DNA from: Fidelibacterota bacterium
GTDB taxonomy: Bacteria > Fidelibacterota > UBA8477 > JABMPR01
DNA length: 64,000 bases
Assembly (NCBI GenBank): GCA_018673925.1
Contig: JABHBL010000057.1
Coordinates: 164,978 to 228,977, forward strand
Reading direction: 5' to 3'
The first letter of the stretch is position 1, and every line of letters starts with the position of its first letter. Below are positions 8,901 to 16,371 of the stretch, piece by piece. Below the pieces are notes generated by a model. It made no database searches and was not told the origin of the DNA. It was given only the letters and a program-made list of their open reading frames with translations. The position numbers and the translations under genes were made by a program.

Positions 8901-9869
8901 GTAGCGTCCATCAGGATCTTTGGCATACATGAGAGTTGGTGTTGCATCAAAAAGGGCTGTAATCTGGTTTTTCTGATCTATGAGCCGTTCCTTGGTCTTA
9001 TTTCGCTCAGAGAGGTCACGAACAATAGTTACCAGGGTTCCATCAGACAGTTTCTTCGAGTTCATTTCAACGGGAACGTGGTTATCGTTTTTAGCGCGAA
9101 AGACTCGTTCAGAAAGCACGGTGAGCCCTTCTTCTAGCAGGTCATACCGCAGAGGTTTTCTGATCAACACATCAGGCTCAAACAGCTGGGACAAATTCAT
9201 TTGGAGTAACTCTTCATTTGAGTATCCCAGCAAGCGAGAGGCAGCAATATTTGCTTGAATAATATTTCCTTGAAAATCCCCCTTAAGAATCACATCTGCC
9301 GCTTGATCGATAAGTTCTCTATAGCTTTTCTCACTGGCCTCCAGGGCGGCTTCTTTCTGTTTAAGGTCATCATGGAGTCGGGCATGATAAAGGGCGAGGG
9401 AAAGTCTAGCTGAAAGCAGGATGACGATTTCTTGTGTTTCCTGTGAGACACCATCTTTTTGACGCGATCCAATATTGAGAGAACCCACCACATCGTCGCC
9501 AATCACGAGGGGAACATCAAAATAGGATCTAACTCCGGCACTGCTTAATGCTTGTACAACAGAGCTAGGATTGGAAATAGTGGTAATATCAGAGATATAT
9601 TTAGGCTCAATCAGAGTGCCGGTCTTTTGTGTCGGAGAACTTGAAATGGGGTGTTTATCTCCTGACGCGAGATGGGGTATTGAGGTATCTTTTGTGAACA
9701 CCTCAAGCGACTGGTTCTGAATGTCATTAAATGTGATAGAGACACGTTCCAGCTGTAAGTGGGTGTCGAAAAATGACAAAGCCTTTTTTGTGACTCGTTT
9801 TGTCTCTGGCCAGGAAATAGCCTGGTCGAAATCCAAAAGCAAACGGATGGAGCGTTGATTGTCAGGCAT
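5946..9869 (-). CDS. Multi-PAS/GAF sensor histidine kinase, HisKA_2 type
   Basis: 1,307 residues with no membrane segment, so a cytoplasmic sensor. Order: GAF-like domain (about 40-165), six PAS domains (about 180-915, several opening with the S/A-E-x-R-Y-x-x-L/A-F pattern), a second GAF (about 925-1085), a short coiled coil, then HisKA_2 with H1113 in KEVYHRTKNN, and an ATPase domain with N1221 (INEIVSNALKYGF) and the G1 box GDDGVG. The ATG at 9869 is preferred (GGAGA 8 bases upstream) over a TTG at 9896. The HisKA_2 class usually signals to receiver-only or PhyR-like partners, which fits the next gene. The ligand is unknown. Confidence 0.92.
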   Translation of the reverse strand: MPDNQRSIRLLLDFDQAISWPETKRVTKKALSFFDTHLQLERVSITFNDIQNQSLEVFTKDTSIPHLASGDKHPISSSPTQKTGTLIEPKYISDITTISNPSSVVQALSSAGVRSYFDVPLVIGDDVVGSLNIGSRQKDGVSQETQEIVILLSARLSLALYHARLHDDLKQKEAALEASEKSYRELIDQAADVILKGDFQGNIIQANIAASRLLGYSNEELLQMNLSQLFEPDVLIRKPLRYDLLEEGLTVLSERVFRAKNDNHVPVEMNSKKLSDGTLVTIVRDLSERNKTKERLIDQKNQITALFDATPTLMYAKDPDGRYTMLNDAYLNFFGKKREDMLGKKVTEIWKTPSAKRVEKEDLKLLQDNELQSHATEFKNASGALRQMLARKAVYLDAQGEPAGFVGTLMDYTDLKAAEDRYKALFANSPDPVVVHDGAVLLAANQAAISFFKAGDNDKYLKTPVSNFIHPDSIAAAKNRIEDLLSSKSPNKIMRQKFVVSTGEVRDVDAMSVSLMDGGRPIIMTSFRDVTDAHATRQALLNSEERYRLAFKYSPTAMVVHDRGVLLDANQAALSFVGANSLEEVRGIDLFSLVHPDFREVSHESVELLLETGTPSEGVREHKYLTLAGEERWVEISGVVVKHTDKPVILLSFNDIHDRVTAREQLEKSRQQLEVITSHLTSYIFLVDLNLSLLYVNNATAELLNINSDALFGTPLKNIITKAEMGIALKYLPRLLKGEACSFPHHYISQGQGEFEFILTLIPISSEDGKVKSILVQMDDVTAIESAQKEIAENKELLELIVDTIPGLFSYSDMNEKYLYVNEAYASWYGYDKADVIGKSFSQIIPEDTYLEIQPYLSRISTGEPLSYSRTTTGPDGRAHDLDIRYIPHFDLDNKPKAFLTSLHDVTKRNEYELFRDSLRRLARQLTVSLDPREVCVIAATLLHDLFGYDAFALYQINHEENTAVGLFAQDTFTGDDRLVEVETEVNPLDLDNSVATFILPSPKLLNRKEDDGQPIAAPFGDSTRRSMSLVFVPIFWEGIQIGAFSLQSYTVEHFKDDDLQKLKVFANQIGGALVRARADELILEQTNALKDRELQLQSTIKEKEVLLKEVYHRTKNNMQVIVGLLEMQGMKTSSAEAKAVVDEMTNRIYSMSMVHDLLYRSRNLAEIMLDTYLQNLVNRLILAYKTTLGDITLECQSEPIPINIQTAIPLGLVINEIVSNALKYGFPDHRDGKIIVRTESFGKDGLDIEIGDDGVGVASGDELSGDETLGLQIIRDIIDLQLFGTLKASSKDGVKYLITIPSLKLD

Positions 9870-10024
9870 AAAGATGTTCTCCAGTGTGAAGGGCAAATTT
9901 CACCCTGAAGATTAATTAATGCAAACCATTAAGCAGAGTTTCCAGTAAAGTGGTCGTTATCAGTTAAGTCTTGAAAGAGAGGCTTTTCGTCCTTAATTGG
10001 TGGAGAATTTAAAAAGAGGGAACT

Positions 10025-10864
10025 ATGAAAACACTTTTGAAAGCAACACTCATACTTACAGTATTAATGGCAGGGCTGGTTATGGCTCAAGACGCTGCCC
10101 CCGGTACCTGGGAAAAATCAGTACAGGGTGGAATCAACCTTACTCAGACCGGTTTTGACAACTGGGCTGCGGGCGGTGAAAATGCGTACGCCTGGCAGAT
10201 GAATCTGAATTATAAGTTTGTCAAGGACCAGGAAAAAACCAATTGGTCCAACACTGGAAAATTTCTGTATGGCGCTACCAAGACAGGTGATCAGGACATG
10301 CGTAAATCAGCTGATGAAATTAAGCTGGAAAGTGTGTTGACATATAAATTGGGCTCAAAAATCAATCCCTTTGTTGCTGTGACGGGTGAAACACAATTTG
10401 CAGCTGGCATGGATTTCAGCACAGACTCATCATTTAAAATCTCAGCCTTCATGGATCCGGGATATTTCCGAGAGAGTTTTGGTGCCGCCTTCGATATCCG
10501 TGAAGGGTTAGCAACTCGACTAGGTCTAGCATTCAAGCAAACCGTAGCCTCTGATTATCTCTATGCTGATGACGCTGCGACTGCAGAAGTGGAGACCTTA
10601 CGGAGTGAGTTCGGTGCAGAGTCCGTAACCGATTTATCCTATAATGTGTCTGAGACAGCGGTCCTTGTTTCAAAGCTAGAATTGTTTACCGCATTCTCGG
10701 CTTTTGATGAGATTGATGCAAGTTGGGACAACACCTTGACAGTTAAAGTGTCTGACTATATTAATATGAACATGAATCTCAAGATGGTCTATGACAAGGA
10801 CATTTCGGTCAAGCGACAGATAAAACAATCCATGGCTTTTGGTATAAACTACACCTTTATATAG
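10025..10864 (+). CDS. DUF3078 family outer-membrane protein
   Basis: 279 residues with a signal peptide (residues 1-21, ending LVMAQ). The mature start has the family motif QTGFDNWAAGGENAYAW, followed by alternating beta strands and a C-terminal aromatic strand ending FGINYTFI, consistent with a small outer-membrane barrel. DUF3078 is common in Bacteroidota and relatives; the molecular role is unknown. It is divergent from the sensor kinase (155 bases between starts), uses GAGGGAACT as ribosome binding site, and is followed by a strong intrinsic terminator, so it is monocistronic. Confidence 0.85.
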   Translation: MKTLLKATLILTVLMAGLVMAQDAAPGTWEKSVQGGINLTQTGFDNWAAGGENAYAWQMNLNYKFVKDQEKTNWSNTGKFLYGATKTGDQDMRKSADEIKLESVLTYKLGSKINPFVAVTGETQFAAGMDFSTDSSFKISAFMDPGYFRESFGAAFDIREGLATRLGLAFKQTVASDYLYADDAATAEVETLRSEFGAESVTDLSYNVSETAVLVSKLELFTAFSAFDEIDASWDNTLTVKVSDYINMNMNLKMVYDKDISVKRQIKQSMAFGINYTFI

Positions 10865-10886
10865 ATATAGAATTATAATTAAAAGA

Positions 10887-10915
10887 AAGGCCTGCCATTA
10901 TGGTGGGCCTTTTTT
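10887..10915 (+). terminator. Intrinsic terminator after the DUF3078 gene
   Basis: Ten-pair stem AAGGCCTGCC / GGTGGGCCTT with two G-T pairs and a five-base loop, running directly into TTTTTT. It lies 22 bases after the stop codon. Confidence 0.88.
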
Positions 10916-10919
10916 ATTT

Positions 10920-11172
10920 GCATCCCGGCGAGTTTTCGGTTAACATAGCTTTGTCGAGAGGCAACCATCTTCAAACAAACTATCCGAAGAACATCAATGT
11001 TGTGTAGCTACAAACCAGTTGTTGGTTTATGGTAGTGAGTCTCTAAAAGAGATACAAGACCTCTCTGCGTAAAACAAGACTCCACATATCGTTGTGGGGT
11101 AATCACTCAAATAGCGAACAGGGTAAAGTTTTATCTGTAGGATAAAACTCACCCAAAAAGAAAGGGACGATT
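10920..11172 (+). promoter_or_regulatory. Structured leader upstream of the small exported peptide gene
   Basis: This 250-base gap has no gene but three hairpins in a row: AAACCA/TGGTTT at 11012-11028; ACTCCACA/TGTGGGGT at 11079-11100 (8 pairs, loop TATCGT); and 11121-11154, where GGGT and ACCC close a 9-pair stem AGTTTTATC/GATAAAACT with loop TGTAG. The last ends 18 bases before the ATG, just upstream of the AAAGGGACG ribosome binding site. This could be a cis-regulatory leader. I could not match it to a known riboswitch class. Confidence 0.45.
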
Positions 11173-11409
11173 ATGAATCGTTTTAGAAGTATCCTTTTAA
11201 GTGGGCTGGTGGCGCTTTTGATGGTAGGAATGGTAAATGCTGGCGATCTTGATGAGGCCAAACAGGAGGCCGGGGTAGATGGTGGTATAGATATTTACAT
11301 TGGAACCTATGATGTTAGTGCTGCTGAATGTCTCCCCACCGATGGAACAAACTGTATAAAGATCGGGATCAGTATCGATTTTGATTGGCTGAAGAATCTG
11401 TTTAATTAA
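11173..11409 (+). CDS. Small exported peptide with one Cys pair (NVEALA-like position)
   Basis: 78 residues: signal peptide 1-23 (ending GMVNA), then an acidic mature peptide of about 55 residues with exactly two cysteines, C53 and C61, in CLPTDGTNC. The mature N-terminus DLDEAKQEAG loosely recalls the leader-like helix of NVEALA peptides of Bacteroidota, which are also about 80 residues and sit beside six-bladed propeller genes; the NVEALA motif itself is not present. A strong ribosome binding site (AAAGGGACGATT) and structured leader suggest high or regulated expression. Next come the propeller-like gene and a MauE-like gene. Function unknown; a disulfide-bonded secreted peptide is inference. 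Confidence 0.6.
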   Translation: MNRFRSILLSGLVALLMVGMVNAGDLDEAKQEAGVDGGIDIYIGTYDVSAAECLPTDGTNCIKIGISIDFDWLKNLFN

Positions 11410-11418
11410 AAATCAAAA

Positions 11419-11438
11419 GGGCGGGGTAAAACCCGCCC
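11419..11438 (+). other. Intercistronic GC-rich hairpin
   Basis: Perfect seven-pair stem GGGCGGG / CCCGCCC with loop GTAAAA, placed between the peptide stop and the next gene's start. No T-run follows, so it is more likely a transcript 3' stabiliser or partial terminator that lets the peptide be made in excess of the downstream proteins. Confidence 0.55.
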
Positions 11439-11454
11439 CATGCAGGGTGTTCAC

Positions 11455-12624
11455 ATGATTAGAAAAGTCGTTTGTGTGGTAGTCTGGGCCGTGATCGCAT
11501 TTGGGCAGTTTGAGGTCATTTCAATTTCAGAGGGGTTGTCCGAACAAGCTATAGAAAGGTTATGGCCGGTTCATAAAGGGGGTGCTATTGTAGTTAACGA
11601 TAAAGAAGTGTTTATACCCGATGGAAGTAGTTTGTTTTTACAAAGAAGGTCTGCCCCCTTCGATTATACAAGGATAGACTTAAAGCGACACAAGAGGGAT
11701 GCTATTAAGATATATGAAGTCACAGTCAACAATGAGTTCTACGCTTACTCTGTTTTAGGTGCTGATAATTTTGTTTATCTCTTTAAGCGAGACAGAAGAT
11801 CAAGAGAATTCCAGGGTCCAGTATTACGACACGGTAAAGGAGCAGACAGAATATTCTTGCTATCAAACAACAATCTTGTGGCTACGGGCTCCTATAGACC
11901 TGCATTAATAAACTATCTGGCTCGATACATGAAAGGTTCGCTTGAGGAGCAAAGGTTAAACAAAAAAGAGAAATATGATCCACTTTACAAAAACCATAAA
12001 GCTTATACCATTTCAGTTTACAATAATGATTTAACTGAAACTGATTCAAGTAACGTAATTGATAGAACAGGGGACAATGCCCGTGCTTACGAAGGTCTGT
12101 ATTTAACACTTGCAGTGGATATGACGGCAGATGAAAATTTATTTCTCATAGACAATGACCAGGGGTATGTAGTAGAAAAATATTCGAATGTCACAAATCC
12201 TGACACAAGCTTTGAGATTAAGAATTCAAACTTTAAAAAAATACCAGATGTGATGACCCTGAAGCATATGCATGAATTGAGAGATAAAGATAAGGCTTAT
12301 TCAGTACCATATGCTTTATATGAGAAAGACGGATATCTGATTACTTGTTTCTTTCAGGCGCCGGTATATAGGAAGCCTGTCAAGCCACCATACTATTTTG
12401 ATGTTTCTACAATTAAAGGAGAGGTCTTGCACTCAGGAGACTTTGAGTATCCATTTCTGTGCGAAGATGATGGGGAGAAGGTCTTCTTGTATGTAAAACG
12501 TACGGGCGGATGGTTTGAGGACGACACACACTTCCTGGTAGGTGTGACGGTAGAAGATCTCTTGAGTAACCAGGTAACCATGACCTCCATTGATGCCTCA
12601 GTTGAACAGCAGATAAAAGATTGA
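11455..12624 (+). CDS. Exported protein, possibly six-bladed beta-propeller-like, unknown function
   Basis: 389 residues from the ATG at 11455 (AGGGTG upstream; an ATG at 11440 lies directly at the hairpin and is less likely). It has a signal peptide (MIRKVVCVVVWAVIAFGQ) and then repeated short beta motifs such as GAIVVNDKEVFIPD, NFVYLFKR, ENLFLIDNDQGYVVEKY and PYALYEKDGYLIT, suggesting propeller blades. There are no recognisable catalytic residues. Position between a small exported peptide and a MauE-like protein matches 6-bladed beta-propeller genes near NVEALA peptides in Bacteroidota. It ends four bases before the next start, so the two are co-translated. Family call is tentative. Confidence 0.5.
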   Translation: MIRKVVCVVVWAVIAFGQFEVISISEGLSEQAIERLWPVHKGGAIVVNDKEVFIPDGSSLFLQRRSAPFDYTRIDLKRHKRDAIKIYEVTVNNEFYAYSVLGADNFVYLFKRDRRSREFQGPVLRHGKGADRIFLLSNNNLVATGSYRPALINYLARYMKGSLEEQRLNKKEKYDPLYKNHKAYTISVYNNDLTETDSSNVIDRTGDNARAYEGLYLTLAVDMTADENLFLIDNDQGYVVEKYSNVTNPDTSFEIKNSNFKKIPDVMTLKHMHELRDKDKAYSVPYALYEKDGYLITCFFQAPVYRKPVKPPYYFDVSTIKGEVLHSGDFEYPFLCEDDGEKVFLYVKRTGGWFEDDTHFLVGVTVEDLLSNQVTMTSIDASVEQQIKD

Positions 12625-12628
12625 GATC

Positions 12629-13084
12629 TTGTCAGGCGGAATTGATACTAACGGGGTTCGTTTAAAAACCCTTGGCGCTTTAAGGTGGGTATTGTCGATT
12701 GGATTTTTCTTTCTGGCCATACGAAAGGGTATACTAATCAATAAGCATGGAATTGAGCCATATAGAATTATAACTGATGGCGTTGGGTTGCCTGGCTTTA
12801 TGAGTTATTATGGCGTGATAGCAGTGTTGGTTGAGTTGTGTATAGCCGTTGGTCTCTGGGAAAAGAAAACCTTTAAGCCAGTAATTGTACTTACAGGACT
12901 TTTAACAGTCGTGGGGATAGTCATTAGCTTTGCTTTAATAATTTTTAAGATAAACTCGGAGTGTGGCTGTGGTTTAATGGGTGATAATGAGTACGGTTTG
13001 TTATTCCAGAAGATCGTCATTCTCGCCCTGCTGATTGTAATATATAGAAGCAAGGACAAATTGTTTTTGATTGACGACACATGA
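12629..13084 (+). CDS. MauE/DoxX-like redox-associated membrane protein
   Basis: 151 residues with four predicted membrane segments (about 20-32, 60-76, 85-106, 124-139). A C-G-C pair (C112, C114 in SECGCGLMGDNEYG) lies in the loop before the last helix, as in MauE-type proteins that support disulfide formation or maturation of exported Cys-rich proteins. Translation must begin at TTG 12629, because the frame has a stop at 12614-12616 and no better start. The gene follows the propeller-like gene by four bases. The natural inference is that it services the Cys pair of the 78-residue peptide two genes upstream. Confidence 0.62.
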   Translation: MSGGIDTNGVRLKTLGALRWVLSIGFFFLAIRKGILINKHGIEPYRIITDGVGLPGFMSYYGVIAVLVELCIAVGLWEKKTFKPVIVLTGLLTVVGIVISFALIIFKINSECGCGLMGDNEYGLLFQKIVILALLIVIYRSKDKLFLIDDT

Positions 13085-13211
13085 AAATGCAATCATTTGC
13101 AATTAACATGATGGATATAATATAAAACCACACTGAAGGTTGCCTTGTATTCTGATGAGTGGGAGTGATCGCCTGGAGCGGTTTGCCGTAAAAATCAAGA
13201 CTCAAAAACGT

Positions 13212-13243
13212 AAAAAAGGGCCGGCTTAACAACCAGCCCCTTT
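13212..13243 (-). terminator. Intrinsic terminator of the M16C peptidase gene
   Basis: Read on the minus strand, AAAGGGGCTGG pairs with a GCCGGCCCTTT arm and is followed by TTTTTTACG, 12 bases after the peptidase stop. The hairpin is nearly symmetric and may also stop transcripts from the MauE-like gene on the plus strand. Confidence 0.75.
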
Positions 13244-13254
13244 CGATGAATAGA

Positions 13255-16224
13255 CTAATCCAGAGAAATGAGTTTCTCGAAGATGTCTTTGTTTTGTTTT
13301 AACTTGTCTTCGTTTCCATACACACAAAGTGGACTGTTTTCCAGTATATCCGCAACCATGTTTTCATATGATTTAACATCTTTTAGAGATGTTGTTAAAA
13401 CTGCTGTTCTTTCAGCTTGATGTTGTTCTTGGGTCAATCTTGTGAAGTAACGAGCCACGGCAGTATTGCCTTTTTGAGATGGTGTTTGGGGTCGATCCAT
13501 CCCGGCAATGGTTCCGATGATAAATCTCGTCATTTCCTTTTGGTCGATTTCCAGCGTCGCTAAAAAGTCAGGAGTCTTTGCATAATTTTCCAATGTGCTT
13601 TTCAGGTTAGGGTCACGATAAGATCCAAAGTACACCTGCCCTGTTGGAGCAAAACGGGCAAAGCCACCATATGCCCCTCCAATGACTCGAACTTGATTCT
13701 TAAGCCATTCCCGGGAAATGATTTGATTAAGGACGCGGATTTTGCCATCCCAACTATATCCTAGATCAGTGAAATTAGCCCCCTGGACTACATACTGAAC
13801 TTTGGAAGCAGCCATAAGACCTTCATTCTTATCGATGGATGTCAATTTCCATTCCTGAAAAGATGGTTTTTGCTTGCCAAGATTCTTAGAGAAACCTTTA
13901 AGCTCAGCTCTAAAAGTCTTTAGTGCATCATGAGAGCAGGTCGTCGAAGCAATTAGGTTTTTCCTGTTGAACAGAAGTTCTGATACATTTTTCAGAGCTA
14001 TTATTAGACCGGCCTGTTTTGTATCAAAATTTTCAACCAGATCTGAAATGAACCAGTAGTATTCCAGCCCTCTGGTTAATTCATTATACATGCCAGCCTT
14101 GGTTGTATATGAAAAGAGTCTGGTTCTGGCATAGCCCAGACCATCACGCTTTACATTGGCTGACAAACGCGAATGATGGCGTGTCAGAACGTCTTTAATT
14201 CGATCTACATCATCCAGTTGTGAATGTCTCAGAATTTCTTCAGAGAAGTCGAAAACCTTTTTCTGGTCAGGTGACATTGCCTTGGTGGACAAAACAAACT
14301 TTGGTATCAGTTGATCATCATCCCGGTTTTGTAGATAGCTGGTCAAGTATGTGCTAAATCCTCCAAGATGGGTATCCAGGGCGTTATCAAGCTCTCCAAA
14401 GGTGTAGTTCTCAGTTGCGATTGAACCCAGGAGAGTTGCCAACAGAGCAGCATAGGGAAGCTGATCCTCGCTTAAAACACGGAGATCAAAGAATAGGCGG
14501 ATATAACTGATATCATTAGTGAAGGCTTCAAAATGCAAATACGGGATACGTGAAACACGTGATTCATCTGCGATAAACCAATCAGCTTCCGGATTAATGT
14601 CCTCAAGGTCTAACAGGGGAATAGTGGCAAGCGCTTCTGGAGTGTCTTCAGTTTTCTGATAACCAACCAGCATTTCAGTATGATCAACGAGCTGAGTCAC
14701 CTCATCAGGGGAGAGGCTTGATTTATAGGTGGCCAACTCTGAGCTGGTGCGGATATCGTTTTCTCCCTCAAGTCCCGGTTTTGGATTCAGGGTGAATAAC
14801 AGGGCGTGGGGGTTGTTGACCAGCGATTCAGTGATTAGACTTTCGAGATAACCCTTAGTGATGGCCTGTTTAAAGGCCGCCAGGGGCTTTTCATATTCCA
14901 AACCACTAAAAGGCTCATCAGACCAAAACCAGCTGCTTAAGGCTTTTTGGTTGTAGTACAGTCCTTTCTGTGGCGTGTTTCCTTCACGGAGGTTAAACTC
15001 CATTCGATTCAAAATTCCAGTAACGGCTTCCTGATCAACTCCCTCACGGGTAACCTTTTCCAGGGTTTCAAGAACGATCTGCTTGAATATTTCGCCATCA
15101 TCTGGATTAGCATCTTTAACCTGAATATGTAAAACATTCTGCTTCAAGTCATCCAGCCAGGCGCTGACATCTTTACCTATCCCTGCTTCCTGGAGCGCCA
15201 GACGGACAGGGGCAGACTCATTATTAAATAGAGCCTGGGTGAGTACCCTTAGACCGAGGCCAAGCTGTTGATCGCTACTCAGTCCAACGACAAAGGAAAG
15301 TGAGAGATAGGAGTTTCCTTCCAGCTCTGAGTCCTCTGTGGCAGAATAGACTCCAGAAGCTGAACGCAGTGCCTCAAAGGCAGGCTGCAAAGGGATATCA
15401 ACAACTTGATCAGAAGGTGAATATTTTGAAAGGTAGTGTTCATCAATAAAGGCTAGCTCTGATTCTGTGTCACCATCACCATACAGAAAGATATATGAGT
15501 TGGAGGGATGATAATATTTACGATGAAAATTGAGAAAGTCCTCGTGGGTCAGTGTGGGGATGGCTGCGGGATATCCTCCTGACGAAAAGCGGTAGGGTGT
15601 ATCAGGAAAAAGCTGTTTGTCCACCAAATAACCCAGCTCTCTGGTTGGGCTTGAAAAAGCCCCCTTCATCTCATTATAAACCACACCCTTATAGGTGATG
15701 CTTGAGTCAACATGCTCCAGATCGTGGTGCCAGCCTTCTTGCTCCAGAATACGAGGATCTTCATAAATAAGGGGGTTAAAGACAGCATCGAGATAGATAT
15801 GCATGAGGGAGCGGAAATCCTTGTCATTCATACTTGAGACAGGGTATAGCGTAATGTCGCTGCCCGTCATGGCATTGAGAAAAGTATTCAAAGAGCCTTT
15901 GGATAATATATCGAAGGGGCTTTTTACAGGAAAGTTTTTTGAACCATTCAGTACGGAGTGTTCCAGAATATGGGGGGTTCCAGCGTCGGACTCAGTAACC
16001 GTTTTAAAGGTAATACAGAAGGTCTTATTGAGGTCTGTATTTGAAATTTTTAGCAAACGAGCCCCGGACTGTACATGTTTAAACAATAAGCATTCCGCAT
16101 CCACTTCTTTTACAAAACGTTTTTCGACAAGCTTAAAGCCTGACATGGTATCTCCTGTCTGTGGTTGTGCCATTACTGCAATACTGAGGAGTGTTGCCAT
16201 GAGCATGGTGATGATTTTGGGCAT
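13255..16224 (-). CDS. M16C (presequence protease-like) zinc metallopeptidase, exported
   Basis: 989 residues with a signal peptide (ending AVMAQ). The inverted zinc motif H85-I-L-E-H89 occurs in the M16C context GTPHILEHSVLNGS, with downstream VYNEMKGAFSSP providing the usual second-helix Glu. Length of about 970 mature residues and the order of two M16 halves match PreP/insulinase-C enzymes that digest unfolded peptides in a closed chamber. The signal peptide places it in the periplasm, where it could clear cleaved signal peptides or imported peptides. Ribosome binding site GGGGG is 8 bases upstream of the ATG. It ends at an intrinsic terminator. Confidence 0.92.
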   Translation of the reverse strand: MPKIITMLMATLLSIAVMAQPQTGDTMSGFKLVEKRFVKEVDAECLLFKHVQSGARLLKISNTDLNKTFCITFKTVTESDAGTPHILEHSVLNGSKNFPVKSPFDILSKGSLNTFLNAMTGSDITLYPVSSMNDKDFRSLMHIYLDAVFNPLIYEDPRILEQEGWHHDLEHVDSSITYKGVVYNEMKGAFSSPTRELGYLVDKQLFPDTPYRFSSGGYPAAIPTLTHEDFLNFHRKYYHPSNSYIFLYGDGDTESELAFIDEHYLSKYSPSDQVVDIPLQPAFEALRSASGVYSATEDSELEGNSYLSLSFVVGLSSDQQLGLGLRVLTQALFNNESAPVRLALQEAGIGKDVSAWLDDLKQNVLHIQVKDANPDDGEIFKQIVLETLEKVTREGVDQEAVTGILNRMEFNLREGNTPQKGLYYNQKALSSWFWSDEPFSGLEYEKPLAAFKQAITKGYLESLITESLVNNPHALLFTLNPKPGLEGENDIRTSSELATYKSSLSPDEVTQLVDHTEMLVGYQKTEDTPEALATIPLLDLEDINPEADWFIADESRVSRIPYLHFEAFTNDISYIRLFFDLRVLSEDQLPYAALLATLLGSIATENYTFGELDNALDTHLGGFSTYLTSYLQNRDDDQLIPKFVLSTKAMSPDQKKVFDFSEEILRHSQLDDVDRIKDVLTRHHSRLSANVKRDGLGYARTRLFSYTTKAGMYNELTRGLEYYWFISDLVENFDTKQAGLIIALKNVSELLFNRKNLIASTTCSHDALKTFRAELKGFSKNLGKQKPSFQEWKLTSIDKNEGLMAASKVQYVVQGANFTDLGYSWDGKIRVLNQIISREWLKNQVRVIGGAYGGFARFAPTGQVYFGSYRDPNLKSTLENYAKTPDFLATLEIDQKEMTRFIIGTIAGMDRPQTPSQKGNTAVARYFTRLTQEQHQAERTAVLTTSLKDVKSYENMVADILENSPLCVYGNEDKLKQNKDIFEKLISLD

Positions 16225-16305
16225 AATTATCCCCCTTCAATAAATGGTTCTAGATGTTTCCGTGACAAAGGCCTTGAAGATATAACACTTCCAGTGGATA
16301 AAAGA

Positions 16306-16338
16306 CCCCAAAAAGAAAAAGCCAGCGAAACACTGGCT
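16306..16338 (-). terminator. Intrinsic terminator of the giant surface protein gene
   Basis: On the minus strand AGCCAG-loop-CTGGCT (16320-16338) runs into TTTTTCTTTTT, about 35 bases after the stop codon. Confidence 0.85.
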
Positions 16339-16371
16339 CTCTCAAAATTGATCAGGATCTATTAGGGGGGG

